The notes under the pieces: generated by a model
Database searches by the model: none
What the model saw: only the letters and a program-made list of their open reading frames with translations
What the model was told of the DNA's origin: nothing
Position numbers and translations under genes: made by a program
Source of the DNA: an uncultured Collinsella sp.
Lineage (GTDB): Bacteria > Actinomycetota > Coriobacteriia > Coriobacteriales > Coriobacteriaceae
NCBI GenBank assembly: GCA_902482035.1
Contig: CABSYW010000046.1
Span: 1-14,516, forward strand
Length of the DNA stretch: 14,516 bases
Reading direction: 5' to 3'
In this document: positions 12,731 to 14,516 of the stretch, in pieces
How positions within the stretch are numbered: position 1 is the first letter of the stretch
How the letters are laid out: every line of letters begins with the position of its first letter

Positions 12731-14164
12731 ATGGCTGTTGTTAATGTGCTGCCTTCGGATGGGAAGGTCATTGACGAGGGTCCTGTTGGTTGCTCTGTTG
12801 ATGTTTGCAATGATGACTTCCGTTTTCTAGATGTTGGCTTGCCACCCGAGATTCTGCGTTTAAAGGACGCGGGGTATCTTTCGCAGGCTATTGAGGCTTG
12901 CGACCGCCTACTTGCCCAAGATCCCGATCCCTCGCTTGCTGCCTGCGTTCGTGCCGAGCGGTATCGCATGCTTGAGACGCCGCTTCATTTTTCGGTATCG
13001 CGCGATCGAGCTATTGCGATGATTCGCGAGGAGTGGCCTGAGTTTACCGAGGAGCAGTTTGACGATCTGATCGACCGTAAGCGTATTGACTGGCGCTTTA
13101 TCGATGGCGAGCTGTTCGTTCTCGACAACTTTCTCGATTCGCTTCGCGTATATCCCAAAGAGGTCCCCGGCATGCGTCCCGATCCTACGGACGGAATTGC
13201 ACTGCGCAACGAGATGCTCAAGGAGATGGAGTCACAAAACGGATTGACTCGCGTCATTACGCTTAAGGCGTCCTTGTCTGTCCCCGGCGCTCTAGAGGGG
13301 GAGACCGTTCGCGCTTGGCTTCCCGTTGCCGCCACCTGCCGCCAACAGTCTCAGGTCGAGATTCTCGACATGACGCCGGAGGGTGCTGTTGCTCCCGCGA
13401 ATACTTCGGCGCGTACCGCTTCGTGGTCTTCTTCGAGTGAGCGCTCATTCTCGGTGACCTATCGCTATCAAATCGATGCCGCTTATCGCGATGTCTATGG
13501 GGGTGCGCTTCCGGCGCATCCATGTATGGACGCGCCTCTGCCTGAGGATATTTCTGAGGACCGTCCGCACATTGCATTCACGCCGTATCTGCAGCAGCTG
13601 ACGGCCGGTGTTGTTGACGGACTCGAGGATCCGCTCGATCGCGCCCGTGCTATCTATGATTACCTGACGCAGTATATCGACTATCGCTATCAGCCGCCGT
13701 ACTTGCTTTTGGGATCAATTGCCGATGACTGCGCGCATTCGCTTCGCGGCGATTGCGGTGTTATGGCGCTTACGTTTATCACCATGTGCCGTATTGCCGG
13801 TGTGCCCGCCCGTTGGCAGAGCGGCCTGTATGTTGCGCCCAATTCGGTGGGGTCGCACGACTGGGCAGAGTTCTATACGCCGCAGACCGGTTGGCTCAAC
13901 GCCGACGTGTCATTTGGATCTTCTGCTCGCAGGATGGGGGAGGAGTGGCGCCGCCGTCACTACTTTGGCAATCTCGACCCATGGCGTATGGTGGCCAACA
14001 ATCGATTCCAGGCAGAGTTTGAGCCCTCTTTCGACGGCATGCGCGAGGACCCTTACGATAACCAGATGGGTGAGGCTTCGGTCGACGGTCGCGGATGCCG
14101 TCAGCGCGAGATGCTACGCACGGTCGAACTCATCGAAATGCTCGAAGTTCCATTTTCGGACTAA
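12731..14164 (+). CDS. Transglutaminase-like domain protein, cytoplasmic
   Basis: 477 residues with no signal peptide or membrane segment. The transglutaminase core sits at about 300-400: LRGDCGVMALTF (C342), SVGSHDWAEFYTP (H376) and GWLNADVSFG (D392) give the Cys-His-Asp triad in the right order and spacing. Residues 1-290 hold an N-terminal region: acidic, helical segments with a TPR-like stretch (ILRLKDAGYLSQAIEACDRLLAQ, in part 41-63) and a beta-rich part (ITLKASLSVPG...VRAWLPVA). Prokaryotic members are mostly cysteine proteases or amidases acting on peptides; the substrate here is unknown. The start ATG 12731 has GGAG 7 bases upstream and a promoter 35 bases before it. Codon use favours T-ending codons, unlike fba. 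tRNA-Leu begins 39 bases after the stop with no terminator between. Confidence 0.82.
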   Translation: MAVVNVLPSDGKVIDEGPVGCSVDVCNDDFRFLDVGLPPEILRLKDAGYLSQAIEACDRLLAQDPDPSLAACVRAERYRMLETPLHFSVSRDRAIAMIREEWPEFTEEQFDDLIDRKRIDWRFIDGELFVLDNFLDSLRVYPKEVPGMRPDPTDGIALRNEMLKEMESQNGLTRVITLKASLSVPGALEGETVRAWLPVAATCRQQSQVEILDMTPEGAVAPANTSARTASWSSSSERSFSVTYRYQIDAAYRDVYGGALPAHPCMDAPLPEDISEDRPHIAFTPYLQQLTAGVVDGLEDPLDRARAIYDYLTQYIDYRYQPPYLLLGSIADDCAHSLRGDCGVMALTFITMCRIAGVPARWQSGLYVAPNSVGSHDWAEFYTPQTGWLNADVSFGSSARRMGEEWRRRHYFGNLDPWRMVANNRFQAEFEPSFDGMREDPYDNQMGEASVDGRGCRQREMLRTVELIEMLEVPFSD

Positions 14165-14203
14165 TCGGTAGAAAGCTGTGATAAACTAACTCACGCATTA
14201 CGT

Positions 14204-14290
14204 GCCCGAGTGGCGGAATTGGCAGACGCAGTGGACTCAAAATCCACCGTTGGTAACAACGTGCGAGTTCGAGTCTCGCCTCGGGCACCA
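14204..14290 (+). tRNA. tRNA-Leu (anticodon CAA)
   Basis: 87 bases with encoded CCA. The acceptor stem is GCCCGAG / CTCGGGC with discriminator A. The anticodon stem is GTGGA / TCCAC (14231-14235, 14243-14247), loop CTCAAAA, anticodon CAA at 14238-14240, reading UUG. A long variable arm CGTTG-GTAA-CAACG (14248-14261) marks a class II tRNA, and the T arm GCGAG-TTCGAGT-CTCGC is complete. Confidence 0.97.
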
Positions 14291-14332
14291 TACATGCAAG
14301 TGAGCGTTCAAGGGGGTTGCGGCCCCCTTTTT
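14268..14332 (+). repeat. 65-bp direct repeat, copy 1 (tRNA-Leu 3' end plus terminator)
   Basis: Starts in the T loop of the tRNA (TTCGAGTCTCGCC) and runs through the CCA end and the terminator. It is identical to 14452-14516, 184 bases downstream. A repeat that begins inside the T loop of a tRNA is the usual shape of an integrase attachment site. Confidence 0.93.
14310..14332 (+). terminator. Intrinsic terminator of tRNA-Leu
   Basis: AAGGGGG pairs with CCCCCTT around a 6-base loop (TTGCGG) and is followed by a T-run, 20 bases after the tRNA. A second identical copy ends at 14516. Confidence 0.88.
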
Positions 14333-14451
14333 CGTGCCGAACTCGCGTGAGCGCGCGAAGCGTTAAGCAAACAGGCCTGCGGCCTGTTTGTAGCGGAGCG
14401 TGGCGAGGGCGCCATGCGCCCGAAGCCCGGGGCTTCGCGAAGCGAAGGCCC
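14333..14451. other. Hairpin-dense spacer between the two repeat copies
   Basis: 119 bases with no gene but several tight palindromes, three of them with 3-base loops: CAAACAGGCC arms (14368-14377 and 14381-14390), GGGCGC with GCGCCC (14407-14421), and CGAAGCC with GGCTTCG (14421-14437). The palindrome GCTTCGCGAAGC (14432-14443) overlaps the last. Their role is unknown. Confidence 0.75.
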
Positions 14452-14516
14452 TTCGAGTCTCGCCTCGGGCACCATACATGCAAGTGAGCGTTCAAGGGGG
14501 TTGCGGCCCCCTTTTT
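14452..14516 (+). repeat. 65-bp direct repeat, copy 2 (partial tRNA-Leu tail plus terminator)
   Basis: Identical to 14268-14332. It lacks the 5' part of the tRNA (preceded by AAGGCCC instead of the T stem strand GCGAG), so it cannot make a tRNA. The window ends exactly at its T-run, so the repeat may continue beyond the contig. Confidence 0.93.

Noticed and set aside
14333..14451. CRISPR array from the repeated hairpins near the end
   Set aside because: The palindromes differ in sequence, there are no regularly spaced identical short repeats, and no cas genes are present.
14130..14495. 121-codon minus-strand ORF with peptide ARLELARCYQRWILSPLRLP
   Set aside because: It is antisense to tRNA-Leu and its repeated tail. 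Peptides of this kind are well-known false proteins from tRNA genes.

Overview
The window looks like a complete short assembly contig from a gut Coriobacteriia genome, most likely Collinsella or a close relative. The reasons are high GC, the gene families and their order (RecJ-helicase, Rel, metallo-hydrolase, class II aldolase), and protein sequences that read like that genus. Taxonomy is inference, because no search was run. The first 29 bases are not genomic: they are the Illumina Nextera/Tn5 adapter. The last 65 bases repeat the tail of a tRNA gene, which may be why the contig stops there.

Left part (30-1960) is an accessory, scarred region. It holds the C-terminal end of an MFS transporter, then a broken remnant of a parB-like gene (about 514-675, plus strand). 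On the minus strand is a PadR regulator - DUF1700 membrane protein - DUF4097-like operon whose last gene is cut to 87 codons where it meets the parB remnant. The PadR operon has a textbook promoter overlaid by inverted repeats, as expected for an autoregulated PadR gene. The divergent intergenic region (1892-2198) carries three hairpins in a row, one with perfect 21-bp arms.

Centre (2199-4706): cutC is followed closely by a DUF4931 (GalT/HIT-like) gene. A single in-frame TAA at codon 201 splits the DUF4931 gene, although the homologous reading frame continues for 64 more codons. A BASS-family sodium-coupled transporter converges on this pair.

Right part (4867-12477) is the housekeeping core on the plus strand. 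A promoter and a 21-codon leader ORF come first. The leader holds a hairpin that covers the ribosome binding site of the next gene, a 1095-residue fusion of RecJ single-strand exonuclease with a RecQ-like helicase. Fifteen bases later comes bifunctional rel ((p)ppGpp synthetase/hydrolase), then a metallo-beta-lactamase-fold hydrolase, then fructose-bisphosphate aldolase. DNA repair, stringent response and glycolysis are therefore adjacent. recJ-rel is probably one transcript; fba appears to have its own promoter and a strong ribosome binding site.

End (12478-14516): a 92-base long hairpin, a cytoplasmic transglutaminase-like protein with its own promoter, tRNA-Leu(CAA) with a terminator, a hairpin-dense 119-base spacer, and a second copy of the tRNA 3' end plus terminator. 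I saw no CRISPR array, rRNA, transposase or intact mobile element. The best candidates for something new are the RecJ-helicase fusion with its occluded start, the duplicated tRNA tail with its hairpin cluster, and the long palindromes.
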